From Lachnoclostridium sp. MSJ-17 (GTDB taxonomy: Bacteria > Bacillota > Clostridia > Oscillospirales > Acutalibacteraceae): a stretch of DNA of 54,103 nt. The stretch is taken from positions 1-54,103 of the forward strand of contig NZ_JAHLQB010000014.1 in NCBI RefSeq assembly GCF_018918205.1. Direction: 5' to 3'. A model generated the notes under the pieces. The model did not search any database. It had not been told where the DNA came from and was given only the letters and a program-made list of their open reading frames with translations. A program made the position numbers and the translations under genes. Shown one piece after another: positions 45,974 through 54,098 of the stretch. Position 1 is the stretch's first letter. Each line of letters starts with the position of its first letter.

Positions 45974-46528
45974 ATGCTCATACTCGCTTCAGCCTCACCG
46001 CGCAGGCAGGAGCTGCTCAAGCTCATTTGTGAGGATTTTCTTGTTGTACCCGCCGGAATCGACGAAAGCATTGACAAGAGCATTACGCTCGAAAGCGTTC
46101 CCGAACACCTTGCGGACCAGAAAGCGTCGTTTGTCAGCGAACAGCACCCGGACGACATTGTGATCGGCTGCGACACGGGAGTATTTATCGGCAACCAAAT
46201 GCTCGGCAAGCCGCACGGAGAAAAGTCGGCGTTCGAGATGCTAAGGCTGCTGTCGGGAAAAACACACCGCGTCATCACGGGCTGCGCGATATACAAGGGC
46301 GGCAAAAAGCTCAGTTTTTCTGAGGTCACGGAGGTTGAATTCTATCCTCTTTCAAACGAAGAAATCAAGGAGTACATAGCCACGGGAGAGCCGTCGGACA
46401 AGGCAGGCGCTTACGGTATACAGGGCAAGGGCTCGCTGCTGATAAAGGGAATCCGGGGCGATTACTTCAACGTGGTAGGACTTCCTGTGGCAAGGCTGAG
46501 CAGAGCGCTGAAGGAATTTATTGAATGA
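45974..46528 (+). CDS. maf: Maf-family nucleotide pyrophosphatase
   Basis: A 184-residue Maf. The N-terminal LILASASPRRQELL, the phosphate-binding VIGCDTGVFI and the GKTHRVITG segment, and KAGAYGIQGKG are typical. Maf hydrolyses dTTP/UTP or modified nucleotides, and some members affect septum formation. The ribosome binding site is weak (AAGGA). Confidence 0.9.
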   Translation: MLILASASPRRQELLKLICEDFLVVPAGIDESIDKSITLESVPEHLADQKASFVSEQHPDDIVIGCDTGVFIGNQMLGKPHGEKSAFEMLRLLSGKTHRVITGCAIYKGGKKLSFSEVTEVEFYPLSNEEIKEYIATGEPSDKAGAYGIQGKGSLLIKGIRGDYFNVVGLPVARLSRALKEFIE

Positions 46529-46539
46529 CAGAAACAATA

Positions 46540-46582
46540 ACCCCTCCCGAATGGACCATGCGTTCAAACGGGAGGGGTTTAT
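46540..46582. terminator. Terminator between maf and guaA
   Basis: ACCCCTCCCG and CGGGAGGGGT form a 10-bp stem around a 19-base loop. The genes converge here, so it may serve both; the U-tracts are short. Confidence 0.65.
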
Positions 46583-46604
46583 CAGTTGATTTTGCTGCGG
46601 GAAA

Positions 46605-47585
46605 TTATTCCCACTCGATTGTTCCGGAGGGCTTCGGGGTCAGGTCGTAGAGCACGCGGTTAACGTTTTCAACCTCAGATGTGATGCGCGCGGTGATGTG
46701 CTGCAAAAGCTCAAACGGAACGTTTTCTACGGTCGCGGTCATCGCGTCCTTTGTGTTGACGGCGCGGATGATCACCGGATAAGCGAAGGTGCGCTTGCCG
46801 TCCTTTACGCCTACCGACTTGAAATCGGGCACGGCGGTGAAATACTGCCATACCTTGCCCTCGAGACCGTTTTTCGCAAATTCCTCACGGAGGATCGCGT
46901 CCGACTCCCTTACAGCCTCAAGTCTGTCGCGGGTGATTGCTCCGAGACAGCGCACGCCCAGTCCGGGACCCGGGAACGGCTGACGGAATACCATGTTGTC
47001 GGGCAGACCGAGAGCCTTGCCGACAACTCTGACCTCATCCTTAAAGAGCAGCTTTACGGGCTCAACAAGCTCGAACTGCAGATCCTCGGGCAGGCCGCCG
47101 ACGTTGTGATGCGCCTTTACTCCGTCGCTCTCGAGAATATCGGGATAAATTGTGCCCTGCGCCAAAAACTCGATGCCGTCGAGCTTTCTTGCCTCCTCCT
47201 CAAACACGCGGATAAACTCGGCGCCTATGATTTTTCTCTTGCGCTCAGGCTCGGCAACTCCTGCAAGCTTGTCAAGGAAGCGGTCAACCGCGTCGACATA
47301 AATCAGATTAGCGTTCATCTGGTTGCGGAATACCTCAACAACCTGCTCGGGCTCGCCCTTTCTGAGCAGGCCGTGGTTTACGTGCACGCACACAAGCTGC
47401 TGTCCGACAGCCTTGATGAGCAGAGCCGCGACAACAGAGCTGTCAACGCCGCCCGAGAGAGCCAGAAGCACCTTTTTGTCTCCGATCTGCTCCCTGAGCT
47501 CTTTGATCTGCTCGTCGATAAACGCCTGAGCAAGCTCCGGTGTGGTTATTCTTTCCATTGTTTCGGGTCTTACATTTCCTTGCAT
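46605..47585 (-). CDS. guaA: GMP synthetase ATP-pyrophosphatase subunit, without the glutaminase domain
   Basis: A 326-residue ATP-PPase plus dimerization domain of GMP synthase. The PP-loop SGGVDSS is at 44-50, with [32 protein letters not shown] and the C-terminal KPSGTIEWE typical of GuaA. The ~190-residue glutamine amidotransferase domain that starts normal bacterial GuaA is absent. The ATG at 47585 has GGAGG 7 bases upstream, and the preceding DNA is a promoter, so this is not a truncation at a sequencing edge. A separate glutaminase, as in archaea, or use of free ammonia is implied. Confidence 0.85.
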   Translation of the reverse strand: MQGNVRPETMERITTPELAQAFIDEQIKELREQIGDKKVLLALSGGVDSSVVAALLIKAVGQQLVCVHVNHGLLRKGEPEQVVEVFRNQMNANLIYVDAVDRFLDKLAGVAEPERKRKIIGAEFIRVFEEEARKLDGIEFLAQGTIYPDILESDGVKAHHNVGGLPEDLQFELVEPVKLLFKDEVRVVGKALGLPDNMVFRQPFPGPGLGVRCLGAITRDRLEAVRESDAILREEFAKNGLEGKVWQYFTAVPDFKSVGVKDGKRTFAYPVIIRAVNTKDAMTATVENVPFELLQHITARITSEVENVNRVLYDLTPKPSGTIEWE

Positions 47586-47616
47586 ATCTTTTCCTCCTGA
47601 AAATCTATTTGAAATG

Positions 47617-47622
47617 ATTATA
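47617..47622 (-). promoter_or_regulatory. Extended -10 of the guaA promoter
   Basis: On the minus strand, TGGTATAAT is an extended -10 about 32 bases before the guaA ATG. The -35 region (TTTTCA) is weak, and the leader is too short for a guanine riboswitch. Confidence 0.5.
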
Positions 47623-47700
47623 CCATATCGGCGCCGCATTGAAAAGAGTTTTTTTCGAATATGCGGACTCTTTTATTTTAGGCAAGTATTCACAAACTAA

Positions 47701-47719
47701 TTCCACATTATTTGTGGAA
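47701..47719. promoter_or_regulatory. Palindrome TTCCACA-TTATT-TGTGGAA
   Basis: A perfect 7-5-7 palindrome lies 62 bases before the EAL-protein start, next to TTGATT/TATACA-like promoter elements. It is a candidate operator for the EAL gene. Confidence 0.5.
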
Positions 47720-47780
47720 TTTCAGTTGATTTTCGTGTATTATTATTATACATCAGAGTATAAAAAAAGGAGGTGAGGAA

Positions 47781-49700
47781 ATGTTCCATTGGCTAAGTAA
47801 TTACAACTATGATTTTGCGCTCGCGTCGGTTCCGGTACAGCTCCTTCTGGTGCTTTTTTACTGCTTCAGGCGCAACCTTCCCATTCGTCAAAGTTACTGC
47901 TTTCTTGCTGTGATGATTTCTAATTTTGTCATGACCACAGCAGATATCGTATCCTGCGAGATGAATGAGGTATGGAATGACTTTCCGCTTTGGGTTATGT
48001 ACGCTATAAATATCCTGTATTTTCTCCCCTTCATAATCAGGGGCTGGGCGCTGTTTGCTTACGCTGCTGAGGTTTGCAGAGCGTTCCAGAGACTCGGACG
48101 GTGGTTCCGTATCCTCACCCTCATTCCCATGTCATTCGCCGTGATTCTGACACTCTCCACGCCGTGGACTGCGGCAATATTCACGATCGACCCCGCGACC
48201 GGCTACCACAACTGCGCGATGTACCAGACGATTTATGTCAGCACCTACTTCTACATCGGCGCGACCTTCTTTGCGGTGATCGTCAGCTGGAAACGGCTCA
48301 ACACCCGCAACCGCACAGGTCTTGTCGCCTGCAACACAGTGCTTCTGCTCGGCATTATCTTCCGCAAGCTGTTTATCAACACGCTTGTAACGAGCTATTT
48401 CAGCATAATTGTTATTATGATTATCTACCTGTCGTCCGAAAACCCAGACCTGTTCTACGAGCGGCGTATCGGTCTTTTCAACAAATACGCGTTCATCAGG
48501 ATCTGTGACGACTACATAGAAAAGAACATTCCCGTAAACGCGATCATGATAAGCGCTCATAACCTTGAAACCGCAAAGCATCTGTACGGCGCCAATCAGA
48601 TCCGCAGACAAATGGAGCTTGTCACCAAACGGCTCATGGGCGTTGCCGCAAAGTCGTATATCTTCTATATCGGCAGCGGTAACTTTATCGTGCTGAGCCG
48701 CGAAACCTCTGACGCGCCCGAACTGACCGCACGCAAATGGAAGCGGCAGTTTGAGCGGCAGCTGAAAACAAGCGAAGAGCCTGTTCCGCTGACGTTCACG
48801 GTAATGCTTATCCCCTTCACAATCCTCAAAAAGGAGCTTGAGCGCATCGACGATTTGCTGCGCTTTTCGGCGTCGAAAAGCTATATCGAGAACCAGCGCG
48901 GAAATTTCACGATAACCGAAACGACGCTCAGCAATCTGCAGCGTGAAAGAGATATTGAGACCGCGCTGAAAAGAGCTCTCGAACAGCGGCGTGTTGAAGT
49001 GTATTTTCAGCCGATTTACTCAACGGAAAACAAACGCGTTGTCGGCGCGGAGGCTCTCGCACGCCTGAATGACGAACGGCTGGGTTTCATTCCGCCGAAT
49101 GAATTCATACGCGTCGCAGAACACAACGGAGATATAACTGAGCTCGGCAGACAGATTTTCGACCATGTTTGCAGATTCGTCACAAGCGAAAAGGTCGAAA
49201 AACACGGCATTGAATTTATCAACATCAATCTCTCTCCCGCCCAGTGTCTTGACGAGGATCTTGCCGCCGACTTGTCGGGTATCGCGTTTAACCACGGCGT
49301 ACCGATGAAAATGTTTGACTTCGAAATAACGGAATCCTTCATCGACGACCATCAGGCGATCCTGAAACAAATGACCCAGCTTCAGGCAAGCGGAGCCGAG
49401 CTGTCGCTCGACGATTTCGGCACCGGCAACTCGAATATCGCACAGCTGCTCAAGCTGCCTATTCACGTTGTTAAACTCGACATGTCCGTCGTCCACTCCT
49501 ACTTCAGCGGGGAATCAAGGATTCTGCCCGACCTTATCCGCATGTTCAGAAACGCGGATATGAAAATTGTTGTCGAGGGCGTTGAAACCGAGGAAATGAA
49601 AATACGGCTCGCCGAGATGGGCTGCGACTACGAACAGGGATTTTTCTTCTCAAAACCGGTTCCGCCGCAAATTTTTCTCGACTATCTCAAAACCGCATGA
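47781..49700 (+). CDS. Membrane-bound EAL-domain c-di-GMP phosphodiesterase
   Basis: A 639-residue protein. Residues 1-230 hold about seven membrane helices (a MASE-like sensor). The middle, about 240-370, is a degenerate GGDEF domain, with a GSGNF in place of the catalytic motif. The EAL domain starts near 400: the EAL motif is at 424-426, and NINLSPAQ, DFEITES, SLDDFGTGNSN, KLDMSVV and EGVETEE are all conserved, so it should hydrolyse c-di-GMP. GGAGG lies 7 bases upstream. A terminator follows. Confidence 0.88.
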   Translation: MFHWLSNYNYDFALASVPVQLLLVLFYCFRRNLPIRQSYCFLAVMISNFVMTTADIVSCEMNEVWNDFPLWVMYAINILYFLPFIIRGWALFAYAAEVCRAFQRLGRWFRILTLIPMSFAVILTLSTPWTAAIFTIDPATGYHNCAMYQTIYVSTYFYIGATFFAVIVSWKRLNTRNRTGLVACNTVLLLGIIFRKLFINTLVTSYFSIIVIMIIYLSSENPDLFYERRIGLFNKYAFIRICDDYIEKNIPVNAIMISAHNLETAKHLYGANQIRRQMELVTKRLMGVAAKSYIFYIGSGNFIVLSRETSDAPELTARKWKRQFERQLKTSEEPVPLTFTVMLIPFTILKKELERIDDLLRFSASKSYIENQRGNFTITETTLSNLQRERDIETALKRALEQRRVEVYFQPIYSTENKRVVGAEALARLNDERLGFIPPNEFIRVAEHNGDITELGRQIFDHVCRFVTSEKVEKHGIEFININLSPAQCLDEDLAADLSGIAFNHGVPMKMFDFEITESFIDDHQAILKQMTQLQASGAELSLDDFGTGNSNIAQLLKLPIHVVKLDMSVVHSYFSGESRILPDLIRMFRNADMKIVVEGVETEEMKIRLAEMGCDYEQGFFFSKPVPPQIFLDYLKTA

Positions 49701-49703
49701 TTC

Positions 49704-49735
49704 AAGCAGGCTCAAACGAGCCTGCTTATTGTTTT
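49704..49735 (+). terminator. Terminator of the EAL gene
   Basis: AAGCAGGCTC-AAAC-GAGCCTGCTT followed by ATTGTTTT. Confidence 0.9.
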
Positions 49736-49776
49736 AAAACGAAACGGCGCGCTTCTCCCGGAGGAAAAACGCGCCG
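49735..49776 (-). terminator. Terminator of glmS
   Basis: On the minus strand, GGCGCG and CGCGCC flank an 18-base loop and are followed by GTTTCGTTTT. Confidence 0.55.
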
Positions 49777-49813
49777 CCGCGTAAGATATGAAAGAATATG
49801 GGATAATAGCTGA

Positions 49814-51640
49814 TTATTCAACGGTGACGGACTTCGCGAGATTTCTCGGCTTGTCAACGTCGTTGCCCTTGTTGACAGAAGTATAATACGCGAGAAGCTG
49901 CATCGGTACCGTCGCTACCATGGGCATGAGCATTTCGCTTATCCGCGGAACCCGGAGCAGATAATCCGTCGCCTCGCGGTCAATATCAGCCTGCTCGTCG
50001 CAGATAACGATAGTCATTGCGCCGCGCGCCTTGACTTCCTTTATGTTTGAAACCGTCTTTTCGAGAAGTGTATTCTGCGTAGCTACGGCGATAACGGGCA
50101 TTCCCTCCGTTATCAGCGAAATCGTACCGTGCTTGAGCTCGCCTGCCGCGTAGCTCTCGGAATGAATATATGAAATCTCCTTGAGCTTGAGCGAGCCCTC
50201 CATCGAGAGCGCGTAGTCAAGTCCGCGTCCGATGTAAAGAAGGCTGTCCGCGGTGATAAGCTTTGTGGAGATATACTGGCAAACGTCAAGCGTCTTTTGA
50301 ATCGTCTCCTCAATAACCTCGGGCATCGCTATAAGCTCAGAGGTAAGCTGTCTGCATTTGTCCTCGCTGATTCTGCCGCGGGCGAACGCCATTTCAAACG
50401 CCAACAAATACATAACCGCGAGCTGAACCATATATGCCTTTGTGGAAGCGACGGCGATTTCGGGGCCGGCGTGGGTGTAAATAACCATATCGGCTTCGCG
50501 CGCTATGGAGCTTCCCTTGACGTTGACTACGGCGAGCGTCCTTGCGCCCATTTCCTTTGCAAGGCTCAGCACCGCCTTAGAGTCCGCCGTCTCGCCCGAT
50601 TGACTGATGATCACGACCAGATCGTCCTTGCCGAGCAGCGGGTCGCGGTAACGGAATTCGCTCGCGATATCCACGGTCACGGAAACCCGCGCGAGCTTTT
50701 CTATGACATACTTGCCAACCATTCCCGCGTGCATTGCGGTTCCGCAGGCGACGATGAATATGTTGTTGACATTTTTGAGGTCATCGGGCGTGATTCCGCA
50801 CTCCGACAAATCGGGAAGCCCGTTCTCGATCCGGGGAGTAACAGTTGTCTTTACCGCCGTGGGCTGCTCGTGGATCTCCTTGATCATAAAGTGAGGATAT
50901 CCGCCCTTTTCGGCACTGTCCTCGTCCCAGTCGGCGGTATGCAGCTCCTTTTCTATCATTCTGCCGTGCAGACTGCAGAAGTGAACCGAGCCGTTTTTAA
51001 GTACGGCGATCTCGCCGTACTCCAGAAGATAGTAATCCTTTGTATACTTTATTATAGCGGGAACGTCTGAGGCGACAAAGACCTCGCCTACGCCCTGACC
51101 GACAATAAGCGGACTTTCGCAGCGAACCGCGTACACGGTATCAGGGCGGTCGGCAAAAACTATTCCGAGAGCAAACGAGCCGCGCAGCTCATGCAGCACC
51201 TTGCGGATACAGCGGACAGGATTGCCGTCATAGTAAAAATCAAGGAGCTGAGCCACAACCTCGGTATCGGTATCGGAAAGGAACTCGGTGCGCTCGTTTT
51301 CGATCAAAAACTGCTTGAGCTGCTTGTAGTTCTCGATAATGCCGTTGTGAACGATCGTGACACGTCTGCCCGAATGCGGGTGCGAGTTTACGTCCGACGG
51401 CTCTCCGTGAGTAGCCCAGCGTGTGTGACCGATGCCGGCGTGACCGTGAGGCTTGCCCTCCTTCTCCATCTTGTCGACGAGGTCGGAAAGCCTGCCCTTT
51501 GTCTTGGCAACCTCGATTTTTCCGTTTTCAAAAACAGCGATTCCCGCAGAGTCGTAGCCGCGGTATTCAAGCTTTGTAAGCGCCGATACCAGAACGTCCG
51601 TACAGTCGCGGGGACCGACATAACCAACAATTCCGCACAT
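49814..51640 (-). CDS. glmS: Glutamine-fructose-6-phosphate aminotransferase (GlmS)
   Basis: A 608-residue GlmS that makes glucosamine-6-P for cell-wall sugars. The N-terminal nucleophile Cys2 (MCGIVGYVG), the glutaminase HTRWATHG, and two SIS domains (VACGTAMHAG, ISQSGETADS, GRGLDYALSMEGSLKLKEIS) are complete. It ends with KSVTVE. The gene is monocistronic, with its own promoter and an intrinsic-terminator-like hairpin in its short leader; no glmS ribozyme is seen. Confidence 0.96.
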   Translation of the reverse strand: MCGIVGYVGPRDCTDVLVSALTKLEYRGYDSAGIAVFENGKIEVAKTKGRLSDLVDKMEKEGKPHGHAGIGHTRWATHGEPSDVNSHPHSGRRVTIVHNGIIENYKQLKQFLIENERTEFLSDTDTEVVAQLLDFYYDGNPVRCIRKVLHELRGSFALGIVFADRPDTVYAVRCESPLIVGQGVGEVFVASDVPAIIKYTKDYYLLEYGEIAVLKNGSVHFCSLHGRMIEKELHTADWDEDSAEKGGYPHFMIKEIHEQPTAVKTTVTPRIENGLPDLSECGITPDDLKNVNNIFIVACGTAMHAGMVGKYVIEKLARVSVTVDIASEFRYRDPLLGKDDLVVIISQSGETADSKAVLSLAKEMGARTLAVVNVKGSSIAREADMVIYTHAGPEIAVASTKAYMVQLAVMYLLAFEMAFARGRISEDKCRQLTSELIAMPEVIEETIQKTLDVCQYISTKLITADSLLYIGRGLDYALSMEGSLKLKEISYIHSESYAAGELKHGTISLITEGMPVIAVATQNTLLEKTVSNIKEVKARGAMTIVICDEQADIDREATDYLLRVPRISEMLMPMVATVPMQLLAYYTSVNKGNDVDKPRNLAKSVTVE

Positions 51641-51684
51641 AAAAAATGTACCTCCGAAAAACTAACAATAATAACAACTAATAC

Positions 51685-51720
51685 AAAAAAGGCGCAAGGA
51701 GCCTTAGCTCCCGGCGCCCT
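51685..51720 (-). promoter_or_regulatory. Terminator-like hairpin in the glmS leader (candidate attenuator)
   Basis: On the minus strand, GGCGC and GCGCC enclose an inner GGAGC/GGCTCC stem, and six Us follow. It lies between the glmS promoter and gene, beginning about 15 bases after the expected transcript start. No minus-strand gene lies upstream that it could terminate, so attenuation of glmS is inferred. Confidence 0.55.
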
Positions 51721-51737
51721 TGCCATGCCATGCTGTC

Positions 51738-51766
51738 AGTATACACCCATTCTCAGGGTTTGTCAA
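51738..51766 (-). promoter_or_regulatory. Promoter of glmS
   Basis: On the minus strand, TTGACA (51761-51766) and TATACT (51738-51743) with a 17-base spacer. The leader to the ATG is about 90 bases. Confidence 0.75.
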
Positions 51767-51984
51767 GAGATATTGCAGCATAGTTTTCTCAGCTTGCAGA
51801 TTTTCTCAGGATCAGCTAATTTAATTCGTGTTTTCGCCGATATTTTGCATGACTTTTTACTTTTCCTGCAAATTCTCCGTTAATTTCACAAGCGTCGCGC
51901 TTATCAGGCAACCAAAAAAATATCAAAACAAAATTTTTTTGAGAATCCTAAGTATTTGTTATGGTCTTGTTATACTCCGTCTGT

Positions 51985-51990
51985 TATAAT
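51985..51990 (+). promoter_or_regulatory. Likely -10 of the small-ORF operon
   Basis: TATAAT about 50 bases before the first small ORF, without a good -35 (TGGTCT at 17-base spacing). The 51767-52042 interval shows no other gene. Confidence 0.35.
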
Positions 51991-52042
51991 AATGTCACAG
52001 TCAGAGAAACACTGAATACACAAAGAAAAGGAGACCGGAATT

Positions 52043-52225
52043 ATGTTAAAGCTATTATTTATCGCAATCACCGCCGCAACAGCGGCAACCGCAGCAGCAG
52101 CCGCAAAGGCAGCCATCGAAAGTAAAAAGATAACACAGCATGACAGTCTCGTTAACACAACGGTCGTAAGCGAGACATACGAGCTGCCTGAGGATGCAGC
52201 AGACGCGGAGTGCTTGTTCATCTGA
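52043..52225 (+). CDS. Small Ala/Thr-rich peptide, 60 aa, unknown
   Basis: A 60-residue ORF with a good ribosome binding site (AAGGAG, 10 bases upstream). The N-terminus MLKLLFIAITAATAA is hydrophobic and Ala-rich to about residue 21, suggesting a signal or membrane segment, followed by a polar acidic tail. No family recognised. It is followed at 36 bases by another small ORF on the same strand. Confidence 0.5.
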   Translation: MLKLLFIAITAATAATAAAAAKAAIESKKITQHDSLVNTTVVSETYELPEDAADAECLFI

Positions 52226-52261
52226 CAACATGACCGTAAATAACGGATAAGGAGTGATAAT

Positions 52262-52465
52262 ATGACTGCAATCAAGAGATACGCTATTGATCTGCTCATG
52301 AATCTTTCCGACGCCGAAATACTGGCAATACTGGAAAAATACGAATTGACAAAGCCCGATTCCACCGCGAAAGTCGACGCTTCGGCTATGCCGCGGGCGG
52401 TATACGCAGGCTTACCGTATGAATATGACAAAGAAAATGAGTTTTTTGAAGCATTGGAGGAATAA
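52262..52465 (+). CDS. Small acidic protein, 67 aa, antitoxin-like
   Basis: A 67-residue ORF with AAGGAG 8 bases upstream. The N-terminal helix (AIDLLMNLSDAEILAILEKYE) and the C-terminal acidic stretch (YDKENEFFEALEE) recall short antitoxins, but no known family is certain. It precedes a very short ORF and a HipA-like kinase on the same strand, in a region otherwise rich in accessory genes. Confidence 0.5.
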   Translation: MTAIKRYAIDLLMNLSDAEILAILEKYELTKPDSTAKVDASAMPRAVYAGLPYEYDKENEFFEALEE

Positions 52466-52467
52466 CA

Positions 52468-52494
52468 ATGCAGATTGATTCTGAGCAAAGATGA
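52468..52494 (+). pseudogene. Eight-codon ORF with a full ribosome binding site
   Basis: Two bases after the preceding stop codon, an ATG (52468) stands behind GGAGG at 52456-52460 (7-base spacer). It encodes only MQIDSEQR before TGA. The good start signal and the position after an antitoxin-like gene suggest the remains of a lost second gene, or a short regulatory leader. A terminator follows immediately. Confidence 0.35.
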
Positions 52495-52495
52495 T

Positions 52496-52532
52496 GACCC
52501 CGCCCGCAATACCGCGGTCGGGGTCGTTTTCT
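52496..52532 (+). terminator. Terminator of the small-ORF operon
   Basis: GACCCCG and CGGGGTC enclose a 16-base loop, followed by GTTTTCTG. Confidence 0.75.
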
Positions 52533-52671
52533 GTTTGATCATATAAATATCCTTGCGGTGTGTCGCCCGGTTGAATACCACGCCAAGCAGCTGTCAAGCG
52601 TGAATATGAAATGATAGTTTACAATCATGATAATCTGTGTTAAGATACTATCATAGAAGGGAGCTGATTTC

Positions 52672-53715
52672 ATGGCAGAGCATCGTTTTTTGATTCTTTC
52701 CGGCAATACTGTTGTTGCAAAGTGGGAGAACCATACGCTGGACGTACTCGACGAGCGTTTGCTGCCTTTGTATCTGAAACGTGTTGCCAATGCCGAGTAC
52801 TGGCTTGAAACCCGCGCCATTGATTCTCACCGCGCGAATTCCCGCTTGTTGAAAAAAGCGCTCCGGTTAAAAGAGAAGGATGATATCAGCACCGTTCTTC
52901 ATGTCAACGCGGCTACCATCACCGATAACTATTGGATCAAACCTCTCGACAGCAGCTTGACTTATGCTGACGTGCGCTTCACTGACGACTACTTTTCCGG
53001 TCTTGCCCTCAAAGGAAGCTATCAGAGCTTCAACCGCGCCGCCAATTCAAAGCACAGCAAAACGCCGGAGCTGACGAATATCGGAAGCTACGAAAAGTGT
53101 TGGAAGCTGGTTGACGGCAAGTGGTGGATATATAAAGCCGCCAACCACGACGAGATGTTCTCGGAGCTTTTTATTTATCATCTCGGCAAAGAGCTCGGCA
53201 TGGATATGGCTGTCTATGAACGCGGCGACAAGTGTGTCAAGTCGATCGATTTCACCGACGGCGCCAATGTAAATTTTGAGCCCGCCTTCACTTTTATGGG
53301 TGATAACGAGGACTACGAGGACGTTTTTGATAAACTGACGGAGATGTGTCCGCAGGCGGCAGAGGATTATGTCAAGATGATTTTTCTCGACACCATCACC
53401 GCCAATCCTGACAGACACACGGCGAACTTTGGATTGCTCCGCGACACGCAAAGCGGAGAGCTTTTCGGTTTAGCGCCGCTGTTTGACCACAACATGGCTC
53501 TGATCGCGAGAGGATATCCGAAAGCGCCGACGAAAAATGATATTCTGATTCGTTTATTCAATGACTTCATCACCAGCCATCCCGAGTATAAAAACAGTCT
53601 GCCGACTGTCACCGAAACGCTCCTGCAATCCATCCTCAAAACCGTCAACATGAAGGTGCGCGGCAAAGAAATTACTGCGCTGATATTGCAGCGGTATTCC
53701 CTGATTGAAAAATGA
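52672..53715 (+). CDS. HipA-like kinase domain protein
   Basis: A 347-residue protein of the HipA/CtkA type. The catalytic motif NPDRHTANF is at 245-253 (Asp247, the catalytic loop of HipA kinases) and the metal-binding Asp272 is in PLFDHNMAL. The ATP-binding N-lobe lies around 125-165 with IYKAANHDEMFSELF. No HipB-like repressor is adjacent; two small ORFs lie upstream but are separated by a terminator. The ATG has AGGGAG 8 bases upstream. It could be a toxin kinase or a regulatory kinase; the sequence does not decide. Confidence 0.75.
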   Translation: MAEHRFLILSGNTVVAKWENHTLDVLDERLLPLYLKRVANAEYWLETRAIDSHRANSRLLKKALRLKEKDDISTVLHVNAATITDNYWIKPLDSSLTYADVRFTDDYFSGLALKGSYQSFNRAANSKHSKTPELTNIGSYEKCWKLVDGKWWIYKAANHDEMFSELFIYHLGKELGMDMAVYERGDKCVKSIDFTDGANVNFEPAFTFMGDNEDYEDVFDKLTEMCPQAAEDYVKMIFLDTITANPDRHTANFGLLRDTQSGELFGLAPLFDHNMALIARGYPKAPTKNDILIRLFNDFITSHPEYKNSLPTVTETLLQSILKTVNMKVRGKEITALILQRYSLIEK

Positions 53716-53730
53716 TATTTACTTCACCTG

Positions 53731-53763
53731 ATTCGCAAGGCTTCCTTGCGGATTAATTATATT
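53731..53763 (+). terminator. Terminator-like hairpin after the HipA-like gene
   Basis: CGCAAGG-CTT-CCTTGCG is followed by an AT-rich stretch with scattered Ts. Beyond it, 53764-53980 contains no gene that I can support. Confidence 0.55.
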
Positions 53764-53980
53764 CCATCAACTTTCTGTGCATACTTACTCGCTGACCTTA
53801 AAGTTTTTGCCGTTCTTCAAAGAAAAAGTGGTTTTATAATGCAGTCATGACTGCAGTTGACTGTAAAATTGGCTGTTTTTCAACTGATTTTATCTTTTCT
53901 CAAGGGTTCTGAGCTTCACTTACCAAGGTGCCGAAACCCCAGTGTTTAAGCCATTTTCGGGCATTTTAGGAAAAGTTGGC

Positions 53981-54014
53981 AAAACAAAAGAGGCAGTTAA
54001 AAACTGCCTCAAAA
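53981..54014 (-). terminator. Terminator of tRNA-Leu(GAG)
   Basis: On the minus strand, GAGGCAGTT-TTT-AACTGCCTC is followed by TTTTGTTTT, directly after the tRNA. Confidence 0.9.
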
Positions 54015-54098
54015 TGGTGCGAGTGACGGGACTTGAACCCGTACGTCAAAGACACACGCCCCTCAAACGTGCCTGTCTGCCTATTCCAGCACACTCGC
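54015..54098 (-). tRNA. tRNA-Leu (anticodon GAG)
   Basis: A class II tRNA with an encoded CCA. The acceptor is GCGAGTG/CACTCGC, the T-arm ACGGGTTCAAGTCCCGT, and the anticodon loop TTGAGGG on stem CACGT/GCGTG gives GAG. Its 3' end faces the accessory patch to the left. Confidence 0.93.

Noticed and set aside
46698-47600. 300-residue plus-strand ORF opposite guaA
   Set aside because: Shadow of a conserved enzyme and no start signal.
51641-51760. glmS ribozyme
   Set aside because: The leader between promoter and ATG is about 90 bases, shorter than the ribozyme, and the conserved core is absent.
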